From assembly GCA_017535635.1 (NCBI GenBank), contig JAFXTU010000022.1, positions 1 through 64,000 on the forward strand: 64,000 nucleotides of DNA. Reading direction: 5' to 3'. Position 1 is the first letter of the stretch; each line of letters opens with the position of its first letter. The DNA comes from Oscillospiraceae bacterium. GTDB taxonomy: Bacteria > Bacillota > Clostridia > Oscillospirales > Oscillospiraceae. The position numbers were made by a program, and so were the translations under genes. Under the pieces are notes generated by a model, which searched no databases, was not told where the DNA came from, and saw only the letters and a list, made by a program, of their open reading frames with translations. Positions 8,610-16,614 of the stretch are shown here, piece by piece.

Positions 8610-8897
8610 TCAGCGGCCCGCCAGTGCCCTTTCCAGCCAAACGGCGCCCAGATCCAGGGCGACATAAAAGCCTTCTTTGTCCGCCTTTTTGACCACCCGG
8701 TCCCGGGAGCGGATGTCCGGGTCCGTGAGCTGCAGCTGCACGGAGACTCGCTTGGAGAGAGCCAGATCCTGCAGGGGCTCCGAATCCATGATCTGCAGCA
8801 TTACGATATACTTGTCCGACATATCCCCGTAATAGACGAGGTTATCCTTTCGCCGAAGGGGTCTTCCCTTATAAACCAGTTTTGCTTCGTTTGCCAT
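8610..8897 (-). CDS. small conserved protein of unknown function (95 aa)
   Basis: A soluble 95-residue protein with no signal peptide or membrane helix (MANEAKLVYKGRPLRRKDNL... ending LDLGAVWLERALAGR). I do not recognise a domain; the many beta-prone segments suggest a small barrel. It has a consensus promoter, a GGAAAGG ribosome site and a short gap to the NlpC/P60 gene, all of which argue that it is real. No function is assigned. Confidence 0.75.
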   Translation of the reverse strand: MANEAKLVYKGRPLRRKDNLVYYGDMSDKYIVMLQIMDSEPLQDLALSKRVSVQLQLTDPDIRSRDRVVKKADKEGFYVALDLGAVWLERALAGR

Positions 8898-8936
8898 ATC
8901 CGTTTCCTTTCCAGGTCAGCGTTCACCGGGTTTATC

Positions 8937-8965
8937 ATTGTATAGCTTTTTCTTCCCTCTGTCAA
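8937..8965 (-). promoter_or_regulatory. sigma-A promoter for the 8897 gene and the NlpC/P60 gene
   Basis: Minus strand: TTGACA (8965-8960), a 17-bp spacer, TACAAT (8942-8937), 40 bp upstream of the start. Confidence 0.8.
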
Positions 8966-9023
8966 GCCGCGGACACAGCAGCCGGACAGTTTCCGGCATC
9001 CGGCCCCGATGGCCTCGGGAAAG

Positions 9024-9052
9024 ATCGCGGCTCTCCCTGGGAGAGCCGCGAT
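9024..9052 (-). terminator. perfect 14-bp hairpin downstream of ireB
   Basis: Positions 9024-9037 are the exact reverse complement of 9039-9052. The stem immediately follows the ireB stop codon on the minus strand. The 3' tail (CTTTCCC) is only weakly U-rich, so terminator function is likely but not certain. Confidence 0.6.
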
Positions 9053-9066
9053 AAAACAAACCCGAC

Positions 9067-9309
9067 TTACAGCTCCAGATAGCTCCGTACCAGCTCCTGC
9101 AGGAGCTCATCCCGGTCCAGATGGCTGATCAGGGTCCGGGCGTTTTTGTAGTTCGTGATATAGGTGGGGTCCTCCGTGATGATATAGCCCACGATCTGGT
9201 TGATGGGATTGTAGCCCTTCACCAGCAGCGCGTCATACACGGCGGTGATGATCTCTTTCGTCTCGGTCCGCTTATCCACGATACCGAATTTCCGGGTAAA
9301 CTGATCCAC
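9067..9309 (-). CDS. ireB: IreB-family regulatory phosphoprotein
   Basis: An 80-aa protein with the hallmark GYNPINQIVGYIITEDPTYITNYKNAR and RDELLQELVRSYL segments of the DUF965/UPF0297 family. In Enterococcus faecalis IreB is phosphorylated by the PASTA kinase IreK and affects cephalosporin resistance; the threonines near the N-terminus here (TRKFGIVDKRTETKE) are candidate sites. In many Firmicutes the gene lies between alaS and ruvX; here it sits downstream of pheT with its own promoter. The ATG at 9309 matches the family length. Confidence 0.93.
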   Translation of the reverse strand: MDQFTRKFGIVDKRTETKEIITAVYDALLVKGYNPINQIVGYIITEDPTYITNYKNARTLISHLDRDELLQELVRSYLEL

Positions 9310-9366
9310 AGCACAGCCTCCTTTGCAGGGTGAGGGTCAAACGCACATATGGTATTCCTGCGGGGT

Positions 9367-9395
9367 AGTATACCCCAAAATCTGTGATCTGTAAA
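9367..9395 (-). promoter_or_regulatory. promoter for ireB
   Basis: Minus strand: TTTACA (9395-9390), a 17-bp spacer, TATACT (9372-9367). The -10 lies within a GGGGTA-TACTACCCC palindrome that could be an operator. Confidence 0.65.
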
Positions 9396-9422
9396 GCGCT
9401 TTCCCCGGGATCCGGCGCATTT

Positions 9423-11804
9423 TCAGCGGATTTTTGCCGCCAGCTTTTCCTCCAGCTCCTGAAGGATGCTCTTCATGACCGGTTCGATCTCTCCGTCGGT
9501 GAGGCTGCTGTCCTCCTTCCGGAAGCTGAGGGAGAAGGCCACGCTCTTCTTTCCGTCGGGAATGGAAGCGCCCCGGTAAACGTCGAAGAAGCTGACCTCC
9601 TGGAGCAGAGCGGTCCCGGCGGCACGGATGCAGTCCCGCAGCTGCTGGACGCTGATTCCCTCGTCGCAGACCAGAGCCAGGTCCCGCAGCACGGCGGGGA
9701 AGCGGGGCAGGGGCCGGAACTGAGGCTCGGGAGCGCGCTTCCGGAGCATGAGATCGAAGTTCAGCTCTGCCGCCGCGGCGTTCTCCGTGATCCCGCAGGC
9801 TTTTCTCACGTTGGGATGCAGCTCCCCGAAGGTGCCCAGGACCGTGCCGTCCTCCGCCAGAAGGTCGGCGCAGCGGCCCGGATGGAAGGAGAAGTGCTCC
9901 GCATTCGCCCGGAAGCTCACCTCCGGGAGCCGCAGGAAGCGGGCGACAGCCTCCACAATGCCCTTGAGGGCATAGAAGTCTGCCCCTTGGCCGGTGACGC
10001 CCAGGGTCAGCCGCTTTTCCTCTCTGGCCAGGACTTCGCCGGGTTCCTTCAAATAGACCTTGCTCAGGTCGAAGAGCTTCACATCCTTGTTCCGCCGGGC
10101 GGCGTTGAGACTCAGGGACTTGAGGATGCTGGGCAGGAGGGTGGTGTGCATGATGCCGGTATCCTCCCCCAGGGGGTTCAGAATGACGAAGGAATCCCGC
10201 AGAGGATGGTCCTTGGGCATCCCGGCCAGGTCATAGTCCCCCTGGCCCAGGAAGGAGTAAGTGAGGGTCTCGCTGAAGCCCAGGTCCCGGCAGAGCCGTC
10301 GGAGGTCCCGTTCCAGCTGCTGGCCCTCCGTCAGACCGCCCTGGGCCGTGGTGCCCTTGAAGGCCGTGGCGGGGATCACGTCGTAGCCGTAGAAGCGGGC
10401 GATCTCCTCGGCGATGTCGCTGTAGTGGGTCACGTCCCCCCGCCAGGAGGGCACGGTCATCTCCTCCCCATCGAAGGTGAAGCCCAGGTCCGTCAGGACC
10501 TTTTTCATGAAGCTGGGCTCCGTGTGGACGCCCAGGAGCCGGTCGATCTTCTCCGGCTCCAGCAGGAGCTTCGTGGGGGCGGTCTCCTTCGCGACCACGT
10601 CGATCAGGCCGTCCACCACCTCACCCGCGCCCAGGAGCTCCACCAGCTCGCAGGCCCGCTCTACGGCGGGCAGGGTCCCCAGGGGGTCCAGCCCCTTCTC
10701 GAAGCGGGAGGAGGCGTCGGTGCGCATACCCAGGGTAATGGCGGTATGGCGGATACTGGGGCCGCTGAAATTGGCGGACTCGAAGACCACGGCGGTGGTA
10801 TCGTCGGTGATCTCGCTGTTCTGGCCGCCCATGATGCCCGCCAGGCCGATGGCCTTTTTCGCGTCGGCGATCACCAGCATGTCCTGCGTCAGGGCCCGGG
10901 GGCTCCCGTCCAGGGTGGCCATCTCCTCCCCATCCCTGGCGGTGCGGACCACGATCTTCGCCCCGTCGATGCAGCGGTAGTCGAAGGAGTGCATGGGCTG
11001 GCCGTACTCCAGCATGACGTAGTTCGTGATGTCCACGATGTTGTTGATGGGGCGGATGCCGCTGGCCCGGAGCCGCCGCCGCAGCCACTCCGGACTGGGG
11101 GCGATCTTCACGTTCTTGACATATCGGGCCGTGTAGCGAGAGCAGAGCTCCGGATTTTTGATCTCTACCTCCAGATAATTCCGGATGCTGTCGCCGGAGC
11201 CCTTCACCTGAGCCTCAGGCAGCCGGAGGGGCGCAGCGAAGGTGACGGCGGCCTCTCTCGCCAGGCCCCGGACGCTGAGGCAGTCGGGCCGGTTGTTGGT
11301 GATCTCAAAGTCCACCACGCTGTCCCGCAGGCCAACCACGTTCCGGATGTCGTCGCCGGGAGCGCATTCCTCCTGCAGGACGAAGATGCCGTCGGCGACG
11401 GCGTAGGGATAGTCGTTCACGGTGAGGCCCAGCTCCCCCAGGGAGCAGAGCATCCCCTCGCTGAGAAGTCCCCGGAGCTTGCCCTTCTCGATCTTCACGC
11501 CGCCGGGAAGGGTGGACTTGTGGAGGGCGACGGGGACCAGGTCCCCTTCCCGGACGTTCTGGGCGCCGGTAACGATCTGCACCGGCTCTCCCCTGCCCGC
11601 GTCCACCTGGCAGACCCAGAGGTGGTCGCTGTCGGGGTGGCGCTCCATGTGCAGGACCTTCCCCACCACCACGTTGGTGATCTCCTCGCCCAGGATCTCC
11701 AGGCTCTCCACCTTGGAGCCGGACATGGTCATCTTATCGCAGAATTCCTTATCGGAAGCGGTAATAGTCGTGAACTCATTCAGCCAGTTTCTGGAAAGCT
11801 TCAT
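9423..11804 (-). CDS. pheT: phenylalanyl-tRNA synthetase beta subunit
   Basis: A 793-aa beta subunit of the heterotetrameric PheRS, which charges tRNA-Phe in the cytoplasm. The order is usual: N-terminal MKLSRNWLNEF, tRNA-binding OB domain (~40-150), B3/B4 editing domain with the NNRPDCLSVRGLAREA motif, B5 domain, catalytic-like core (RFEKGLDP) and C-terminal ferredoxin-fold anticodon-binding domain (PEVSFRANAEHFSFHPG...). The length is normal. It follows pheS by 29 bp, so both are under the T-box leader. No clear terminator separates it from ireB. Confidence 0.97.
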   Translation of the reverse strand: MKLSRNWLNEFTTITASDKEFCDKMTMSGSKVESLEILGEEITNVVVGKVLHMERHPDSDHLWVCQVDAGRGEPVQIVTGAQNVREGDLVPVALHKSTLPGGVKIEKGKLRGLLSEGMLCSLGELGLTVNDYPYAVADGIFVLQEECAPGDDIRNVVGLRDSVVDFEITNNRPDCLSVRGLAREAAVTFAAPLRLPEAQVKGSGDSIRNYLEVEIKNPELCSRYTARYVKNVKIAPSPEWLRRRLRASGIRPINNIVDITNYVMLEYGQPMHSFDYRCIDGAKIVVRTARDGEEMATLDGSPRALTQDMLVIADAKKAIGLAGIMGGQNSEITDDTTAVVFESANFSGPSIRHTAITLGMRTDASSRFEKGLDPLGTLPAVERACELVELLGAGEVVDGLIDVVAKETAPTKLLLEPEKIDRLLGVHTEPSFMKKVLTDLGFTFDGEEMTVPSWRGDVTHYSDIAEEIARFYGYDVIPATAFKGTTAQGGLTEGQQLERDLRRLCRDLGFSETLTYSFLGQGDYDLAGMPKDHPLRDSFVILNPLGEDTGIMHTTLLPSILKSLSLNAARRNKDVKLFDLSKVYLKEPGEVLAREEKRLTLGVTGQGADFYALKGIVEAVARFLRLPEVSFRANAEHFSFHPGRCADLLAEDGTVLGTFGELHPNVRKACGITENAAAAELNFDLMLRKRAPEPQFRPLPRFPAVLRDLALVCDEGISVQQLRDCIRAAGTALLQEVSFFDVYRGASIPDGKKSVAFSLSFRKEDSSLTDGEIEPVMKSILQELEEKLAAKIR

Positions 11805-11833
11805 CTCTTCTTGCCTCCTTCTTTCATCCGGGC

Positions 11834-12862
11834 TCAGGAAAACTGGCGCAGGAAGCGCACGTCGTTTTCAAACATCAGGCGCAGGTCGCTGATGGAGAAG
11901 CGCCGCATGGCCAGCCGCTCCAGCCCCACGCCGAAGGCGAAGCCGCTGTACTCCTCCGGGTCGATGCCGCAGCCGGCCAGAACCTTGGGGTGGACCATCC
12001 CGGCCCCCAGAACCTCGATCCAGCCCTCCCCCTTGCAGACCCGGCAGCCCTCGCCGTGGCACTCGAAGCACTGCACGTCCACCTCGCAGCTGGGCTCGGT
12101 GAAGGGAAAGTGATGGGGACGGAAGCGGGTGACGGTATCGGGCCCGTAGAGCCGCCGAAGAAGCACATTCAGGGTCCCCTTCAGGTCCCCCATGGTGATG
12201 CCCTTGTCCACCACCAGGCCCTCCATCTGGTGGAACATGGGCGAATGGGTGGCGTCGATCTCGTCCTTCCGGAAGACCCGGCCGGGGGAGACGATGCGGA
12301 TGGGGGGCTGCTGCTTCTCCATGACCCGGACCTGGACCGGGCTCGTCTGGCAGCGGAGGTGAACCTTCTCGTCCTCGGTGAGATAGAAGGTATCCGTCCA
12401 TTCCCGGACGGTGTGGCCCTCGGGGATGTTCAGCCGGTCGAAATCATACTCGCTGAGCTCGATCTCCGGCCCCTCGGCCACCTGGAAGCCCATACCGATG
12501 AAGATATCCACGCATTCATCCCAGACGATCTGCAGGGGATGCCGGGCCCCCAGGGCCACCGGCGTGCCCGGAATGGTCACGTCCAGGGCCTCCTCCCGAA
12601 GCTTCCGTTCCAGAAGGGCGCTCTGCAGGGCTTCGCCCCGTTCCTTCAGGGCGGCCTCGATGCCGGCGCGGATGCGGTTGGCCAGCTCGCCGATCTGGGG
12701 CCGCTCCTCGGCGCTGAGGCTCCCCAGCTGCTTGAGGACGGCACTGAGGCTGCCCTTCTTGCCCAGGTACTGCACCCGCAGCGCGTCCAGCGCGCCGGGG
12801 TCCGCTGCCGCCCGGATGGCCCGGAGGGATTCCTCCCGGATGCTTTCCAGCTTTGTTTTCAT
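11834..12862 (-). CDS. pheS: phenylalanyl-tRNA synthetase alpha subunit
   Basis: A 342-aa class II catalytic subunit: an N-terminal coiled coil, motif 2 around HSPMFHQMEGLVVDKG, the FRPHHFPFTEPSCEVDV segment, and motif 3 GFAFGVGLERLAMRRF. A Cys-rich insert (CFECHGEGCRVCKGEGW) could bind zinc, as in several Gram-positive PheS proteins. With PheT it forms the alpha2beta2 enzyme. It is expressed from a T-box-regulated promoter that responds to uncharged tRNA-Phe. Confidence 0.97.
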   Translation of the reverse strand: MKTKLESIREESLRAIRAAADPGALDALRVQYLGKKGSLSAVLKQLGSLSAEERPQIGELANRIRAGIEAALKERGEALQSALLERKLREEALDVTIPGTPVALGARHPLQIVWDECVDIFIGMGFQVAEGPEIELSEYDFDRLNIPEGHTVREWTDTFYLTEDEKVHLRCQTSPVQVRVMEKQQPPIRIVSPGRVFRKDEIDATHSPMFHQMEGLVVDKGITMGDLKGTLNVLLRRLYGPDTVTRFRPHHFPFTEPSCEVDVQCFECHGEGCRVCKGEGWIEVLGAGMVHPKVLAGCGIDPEEYSGFAFGVGLERLAMRRFSISDLRLMFENDVRFLRQFS

Positions 12863-12899
12863 GCTGCTCTATTGCCTCCAAACTTCTGTATTCCCAAAA

Positions 12900-13140
12900 T
12901 AAAAAAGAACCCTCCGCCCAAGCCAATGGGACGGAGTGCTCCGCGGTACCACCCATTTTCGCGGCCCTGGGCCGCGCCCTTTTGGGGAACCAGCATTCCC
13001 CCGGCCTGTAACGGGGCCAACCGTCGGCCATTGCGCCGCGGCTCCCGGGCGAACCAAACGGGCCGCGGATCGGAGGCTTGCAGCACCTGCCCCCGTCTCT
13101 GGAAAGCGCGGTCCCCGTTATTTTCCCGTTCATTGCCATT
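12900..13140 (-). promoter_or_regulatory. T-box leader (tRNA-Phe responsive) of pheST
   Basis: On the minus strand the leader contains the T-box core TGGGTGGTACCGCGG (12955-12941) followed by a terminator hairpin (CTCCGUCCC with GGGCGGAG) and a TTCTTTTTT tract (about 12909-12900). The upstream GC-rich part folds as Stem I. A UUC codon at 13053-13051 in the expected region is the best specifier candidate and matches phenylalanine. Known mechanism: uncharged tRNA stabilises the antiterminator and allows pheST transcription. The specifier position is my inference. Confidence 0.88.
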
Positions 13141-13146
13141 TGGGCC

Positions 13147-13198
13147 AATATACCACGAAAGCTTTTGTATTGCAATATCCATTTTGATGAATTATACT
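13147..13198. promoter_or_regulatory. back-to-back promoters sharing one palindromic -35
   Basis: The palindrome TTGCAA at 13170-13175 reads as a -35 on both strands. To the left, 17 bp away, AATATA (13147-13152) is TATATT on the minus strand and drives the pheST leader. To the right, 17 bp away, TATACT (13193-13198) drives the 13242 gene. Confidence 0.75.
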
Positions 13199-13241
13199 AT
13201 ATGGACACCAGTGAGAATCCGGCTGGGAGGCGGCATGGCGG

Positions 13242-13784
13242 ATGAATACCTATCACGACGTATTTGTGGAGCAGCTCGTGCGGCGGGAGCGTCCCGGCGG
13301 GGAATTCCTTTTTCGCTGCGGCGCAGTGCTGATCGGGCTCCTTCTCCTCGCCCTGGCCTATCTTTTGGCGGGCCCCTTCTTTCCCTTCTTCTTCGCCCTG
13401 GTGGTCATCCTGGAATTCTTCGCATTTGTCTATACCGTGAAGGAATTTGAGTATTCCTTCACCAGCGGGGACGTGGACGTGGACATGATCCAGGGCCGCC
13501 GGAGGAGGCGGACCCAGCTGAGCTTCCCCTGCAAGAGCGTCACCCTCATGGCCCCCGTGGAGGGCCACGAAGCGGAGCTGGGAGGGCAGTTCACGAAGAC
13601 GGTGGACGCGTCCATCTCCAAAAAGGCGGAAGGCCGCTGGTTCATCGTCACCCAGCGGGAGGACGGGAGCCGGGAGCTGCTGATCCTGAACCCCAACGAG
13701 CGGCTGCTGGCCGCCTTCAAGGGCTATCTGGGGCGGCGGATGGAATACACCCTTCCCTCGACGCATAGAGATACGGCAGAGTAA
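13242..13784 (+). CDS. DUF6106-like membrane protein
   Basis: A 180-aa protein with two adjacent membrane helices (residues ~24-70) preceded by the EQLVRRERPGGE motif, then a beta-rich cytoplasmic domain (FEYSFTSGDVDVDMIQGRRRR, FPCKSVTLMAPV). This pattern matches what I remember of the clostridial DUF6106 family; function unknown. It faces pheST across the shared promoter. The ATG at 13242 has a GGGAGG site upstream; another ATG at 13235 is in a different frame that lacks the family pattern. Confidence 0.8.
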   Translation: MNTYHDVFVEQLVRRERPGGEFLFRCGAVLIGLLLLALAYLLAGPFFPFFFALVVILEFFAFVYTVKEFEYSFTSGDVDVDMIQGRRRRRTQLSFPCKSVTLMAPVEGHEAELGGQFTKTVDASISKKAEGRWFIVTQREDGSRELLILNPNERLLAAFKGYLGRRMEYTLPSTHRDTAE

Positions 13785-13823
13785 GCGGCCAGAGGTCCCG
13801 GCCGCGGAAGGGAGAACGCCTTC

Positions 13824-14423
13824 ATGCCGAAAGCTCTGCGCCGTGCCTTCCCTCTCCTTCTTTTCCTCTGTCTTTTTCTCACCGGCTGTCTTGGCCGAAG
13901 CCACAGCGAAAAAGCACGCTTTTTGAAGCTCCGGGCCGCCTGGCTGGAGGCGGGAGAAGCCAGCCTCCGCTCGAGGGTCCTGGCGGACTACGGCGACCGG
14001 GTCTATGAATTCCTGCTCCGCTACGAGGGCTCTGCCGAGGGCGGCAGCCTCACCGTGGAGGAGCCTTGGCTGATCAGCGGCGTGGAGGCAGAGCTGAAAA
14101 AGGACAGCGTGGTCCTCCATTACGACGGGGTGATGCTGGACACGGGGGCGATCCTGGGCTCTCTCAGTCCTTTGGAGGCCTTTCCCCTGCTTCTGCGCTC
14201 CTGGCAGTCCGGTGCCGTGACGGACTGCTGCCGGGAGACCTGGAAGGGCACTCCCTGCCTCCGGGCGGAGATCGACCTCACCCCTGCGGGAGAGACGGAG
14301 ACGCGCAGCTGCGTCACCTGGTTCCGCCTCGCGGACGGGACTCCCCTTCACGCCGAGCTCCTCTCCGACGGACGCACCGTACTATTCTGCGATTTTCAGG
14401 AGAAAGAACCCGAGGGGACCTAG
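13824..14423 (+). CDS. lipoprotein of unknown function (199 aa)
   Basis: It has a type II signal peptide with lipobox LTGC (Cys near residue 22) after a hydrophobic run (AFPLLLFLCLFL), so it should be a membrane-anchored lipoprotein on the outer face. The mature part has alternating beta segments (GGSLTVEEPWLISGVEAEL, DSVVLHYDGVMLDTG) and two conserved-looking Cys (DCCRETWKGTPCLRAEIDLT). The pattern resembles small lipoproteins that bind or monitor envelope components, but I cannot name the family. It follows the DUF6106-like gene by 39 bp with an AAGGGAG ribosome site. Confidence 0.8.
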   Translation: MPKALRRAFPLLLFLCLFLTGCLGRSHSEKARFLKLRAAWLEAGEASLRSRVLADYGDRVYEFLLRYEGSAEGGSLTVEEPWLISGVEAELKKDSVVLHYDGVMLDTGAILGSLSPLEAFPLLLRSWQSGAVTDCCRETWKGTPCLRAEIDLTPAGETETRSCVTWFRLADGTPLHAELLSDGRTVLFCDFQEKEPEGT

Positions 14424-14507
14424 TATAATCCGCTCCGCTCCGTGGAAGAATCAGAATGCCGGGCATAAAATGGAACGGCGATCCTGAATCAGCGGAGCGT
14501 GAGAAAC

Positions 14508-14876
14508 ATGTTGGGAACCGTCCGAAGAGGCGATATCTATTACGCGGACCTGAGTCCCGTGGTGGGCAGTGAGCAGGGCGGGATGCGTCCTGTACTTATC
14601 GTGCAGAACGATGTGGGAAACCGATACAGCCCCACGGTCATCGCCGCCGCCATCACGTCCCAGACGGGCAAGGCCAGGCTCCCCACCCACATCACCCTGG
14701 GCGGGCAGAGCTGCGGACTCACCAAGGACTCGGTGATCCTGCTGGAGCAGATCCGCACCATCGACAAAAAGCGCCTGCGGGAACGCATGGGCAAGCTGGA
14801 CGAGGACATGATGAGCCGGGTGGACAACGCCATCGCGGTGAGCTTCGGCCTCGGCGGGGTGCGGGAGACATTTTAG
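14508..14876 (+). CDS. mazF: MazF/PemK-type mRNA interferase without an adjacent antitoxin
   Basis: About 122 aa with the MazF/EndoA fold: [21 protein letters not shown] with the conserved Arg-Gly-Asp loop, [19 protein letters not shown], and the C-terminal [15 protein letters not shown]. Family members are sequence-specific endoribonucleases. The frame is open to a GTG at 14499, but GGAG at 14494-14497 is correctly spaced only for the ATG at 14508. The 84 bp upstream has no room for a MazE-like antitoxin, and the downstream gene encodes an exported protein, so no partner is visible. Confidence 0.9.
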   Translation: MLGTVRRGDIYYADLSPVVGSEQGGMRPVLIVQNDVGNRYSPTVIAAAITSQTGKARLPTHITLGGQSCGLTKDSVILLEQIRTIDKKRLRERMGKLDEDMMSRVDNAIAVSFGLGGVRETF

Positions 14877-14904
14877 CGCTGCAAGCACAAAGGCGGAGAA
14901 AGAG

Positions 14905-15432
14905 ATGAAAAAGGCAAAACGTTTTCTGGTGATCTTCCTGGCCCTGGTCCTGGTGGCCGGACTGGGGGCTATGGCGGTGTATGCCGCCGGCTCCGCGGGG
15001 ACGGAGGACGATCCCCTGGTGACCCTGAGCTATCTCACCGAGGTGTTCACCGCCAAAGTGACGGAGCTCTTCCACACCGACCTGGACGCGCGGGAAGAAG
15101 CCCTTCGGGAGGACCTGGGGGAGCGGATCAGCGCCCTCGAGGCCGCCGCGGGCATCGCCTCCCCGGAGAGCCGGGACTACACGGTGGAGACCTTCCTGGA
15201 CGGGGAGACCGTCATCTGCCAGCGGGGCACGGAGATCCTGCTTCGGATCGGGGAAGCGGAAGTGGTGGCCTCCAACCGTCCCGGCCTGGTGGATACCAGC
15301 AGTACCGGAGAGCTGAACGACGGGGAGCGCCTGGAAAAGAACCACCTTTATATGGTGACCATCAACGGCAACGGCTTTCGCGCCGTGGGCACGGTGAAGG
15401 CCGTGATCCGGGGAGACTATACGGTCTCCTGA
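14905..15432 (+). CDS. exported protein with coiled-coil segment, unknown function
   Basis: A 175-aa protein with an N-terminal signal peptide or anchor (MKKAKRFLVIFLALVLVAG..., ending VYAAGS), a heptad-like helix (TAKVTELFHTDLDAREEALREDLGERISALEAA) and a beta-rich C-terminal half (FLDGETVICQRGTEILLRIGEAEVV, NGNGFRAVGTVKAVIRGDYTV). The second half resembles small beta-sandwich surface domains, but I recognise no named family. It has a GGAG-type ribosome site and a perfect terminator directly after it, so it ends a transcription unit. Confidence 0.78.
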   Translation: MKKAKRFLVIFLALVLVAGLGAMAVYAAGSAGTEDDPLVTLSYLTEVFTAKVTELFHTDLDAREEALREDLGERISALEAAAGIASPESRDYTVETFLDGETVICQRGTEILLRIGEAEVVASNRPGLVDTSSTGELNDGERLEKNHLYMVTINGNGFRAVGTVKAVIRGDYTVS

Positions 15433-15452
15433 CGGAGTATGCTCTGAGGAGG

Positions 15453-15481
15453 CGGGCCGGAGGATTCCGGCCCGGTTTTTT
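15453..15481 (+). terminator. rho-independent terminator
   Basis: GGGCCGGA and TCCGGCCC pair around a GGAT loop, followed by GG and six Ts. It ends the unit containing the 14905 gene. Confidence 0.9.
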
Positions 15482-16057
15482 ATGGATCTTACCCCATGGA
15501 CCGGTACTTATGAGATTATGGACGGAGAGCGGGCAGCGGGAAGGCTGGAGGTCACGCCCCAGGGGGGCTACCTCCGCTTCCGGGCCGTCTGCCGCACGGA
15601 AAAGCGGGGACTCCTCCGCCTGGAGGCGGTGGGAGAAGAGGGCAAAGCCGATCTGGGGACCCTCAGCCCCGGCGGCAGCGGCTATTTCCTGGACCGGCGC
15701 TTTTCCCCGGCCCAGCTGCGGAGCATGGGCTTAGGGCGCATCCGCCGCTGTCTCCTTCGCTCTCCCCGGCCCCGGGGCTGGACAGAGGAGCCGGACCCGG
15801 GGCGCCTGTTCCGGGACCCGGCGCTCCGCGCCCTGGGCTCGGAGGTCCGGGGCGCGCTGGTCCGGGAGACGGAGGGCGCTTCCCTGCTGGCTCTTCCCCT
15901 CTGCTCCCCCTTTCTCCTGCTCCCCATCTTCTGTCTGGGAACGCCAAAGCGCCTCGGAGAAACTACCTATCTCCTTTTTTCCGTTTTTCGGGGCGAAGCG
16001 GGAATGATATCCCCGGATGCGGGGCAAGCTATGGACGGTGACCCCAAACATCAGTAA
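15482..16057 (+). CDS. hypothetical protein (191 aa) beginning at the terminator
   Basis: An uninterrupted frame with coding-like composition. The first half is beta-rich (WTGTYEIMDGERAAGRLEVTPQGGYLRFRAVCRTEKRGLLRLEAVGEEGKADLG, split here by eye into short strands) and a hydrophobic stretch near residues 134-152 (LLALPLCSPFLLLPIFCLG) may be membrane-associated. The ATG abuts the T-run of the preceding terminator and no ribosome site precedes it or the next in-frame ATG at 15518, so expression is unclear. No family is recognised; moderate confidence that it is a gene. Confidence 0.55.
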   Translation: MDLTPWTGTYEIMDGERAAGRLEVTPQGGYLRFRAVCRTEKRGLLRLEAVGEEGKADLGTLSPGGSGYFLDRRFSPAQLRSMGLGRIRRCLLRSPRPRGWTEEPDPGRLFRDPALRALGSEVRGALVRETEGASLLALPLCSPFLLLPIFCLGTPKRLGETTYLLFSVFRGEAGMISPDAGQAMDGDPKHQ

Positions 16058-16076
16058 AGGAAACGGGAGTGAAAGC

Positions 16077-16262
16077 ATGGCAAATCTGACCACCAAGGAG
16101 CTCTCCGCGCTGGACGACCAGGTCCGGCATGAACAGGTGCTGGTGAAGAAGTACCAGGCCATGGCCTGTCTCTGCAGCGACACCGCTCTGCAGAACGAGC
16201 TGAACAGCATCGTGGACAAGCATCAGCAGCACTGCGACACGCTGCTGGGCTTCCTGCAGTAA
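16077..16262 (+). CDS. small helical spore-coat-associated protein (61 aa)
   Basis: A short all-helical protein (MANLTTKELSALDDQVRHEQ... ALQNELNSIVDKHQQHCDTLLGFL) of the kind that precedes CotF-like coat genes in clostridia. The E/H residues in the helices recall the ferritin-like fold of CotF. It lies 13 bp upstream of the CotF-type gene with a GGAGAGG ribosome site between them. The ATG at 16077 is preferred over the open extension to 16017, because it follows a GGGAG site. Confidence 0.8.
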   Translation: MANLTTKELSALDDQVRHEQVLVKKYQAMACLCSDTALQNELNSIVDKHQQHCDTLLGFLQ

Positions 16263-16275
16263 GGAGGAGAGGCAA

Positions 16276-16551
16276 ATGACGAATCCCAACCAGTGCGCCA
16301 ATCTCTACGACGCCAAGGAGGTCCTGGGGGACTGCCTGAACAGCCAGAAGATGATCACCTCGGCCTACAACACCTACGCCGGGGAGTGCGTGAACTCCAA
16401 GCTCCGCAGCACCTTCCTGAACATTCTGGACGAGGAGCACTGCATCCAGGCGGACATCTACGCGGACATGAACAGCCGCGGCTGGTATCTGCCCGAGCAG
16501 GCGGACCAGCAGAAGATCCGTCAGACCAAGGACAAGCTGACCAGGGGCTAA
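16276..16551 (+). CDS. CotF-family spore coat protein
   Basis: A 91-aa protein with the CotF-type helical pair: DAKEVLGDCLNSQKMITSAYNTYAGEC and RSTFLNILDEEHCIQADIYADMNSRGWYLPEQA. The ...EEHCIQADIYADMNSRGWY... signature is typical of clostridial CotF/CotF-like proteins, predicted to assemble in the outer spore layers. It forms a pair with the 61-aa gene immediately upstream. The sporulation link is strengthened by spoIIID facing it 63 bp downstream. Confidence 0.88.
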   Translation: MTNPNQCANLYDAKEVLGDCLNSQKMITSAYNTYAGECVNSKLRSTFLNILDEEHCIQADIYADMNSRGWYLPEQADQQKIRQTKDKLTRG

Positions 16552-16570
16552 GCCCGGATCCACTCAGCAC

Positions 16571-16604
16571 GAGCGCCCTCGCCGCAGCCGCGGCGGGGGC
16601 GCTC
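16571..16604. terminator. convergent hairpin between the cotF-like gene and spoIIID
   Basis: GAGCGCCC (16571-16578) pairs with GGGCGCTC (16597-16604), with further GC pairs inside. The T-run is poor on both sides. Confidence 0.55.
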
Positions 16605-16614
16605 CGGTTCCGGG

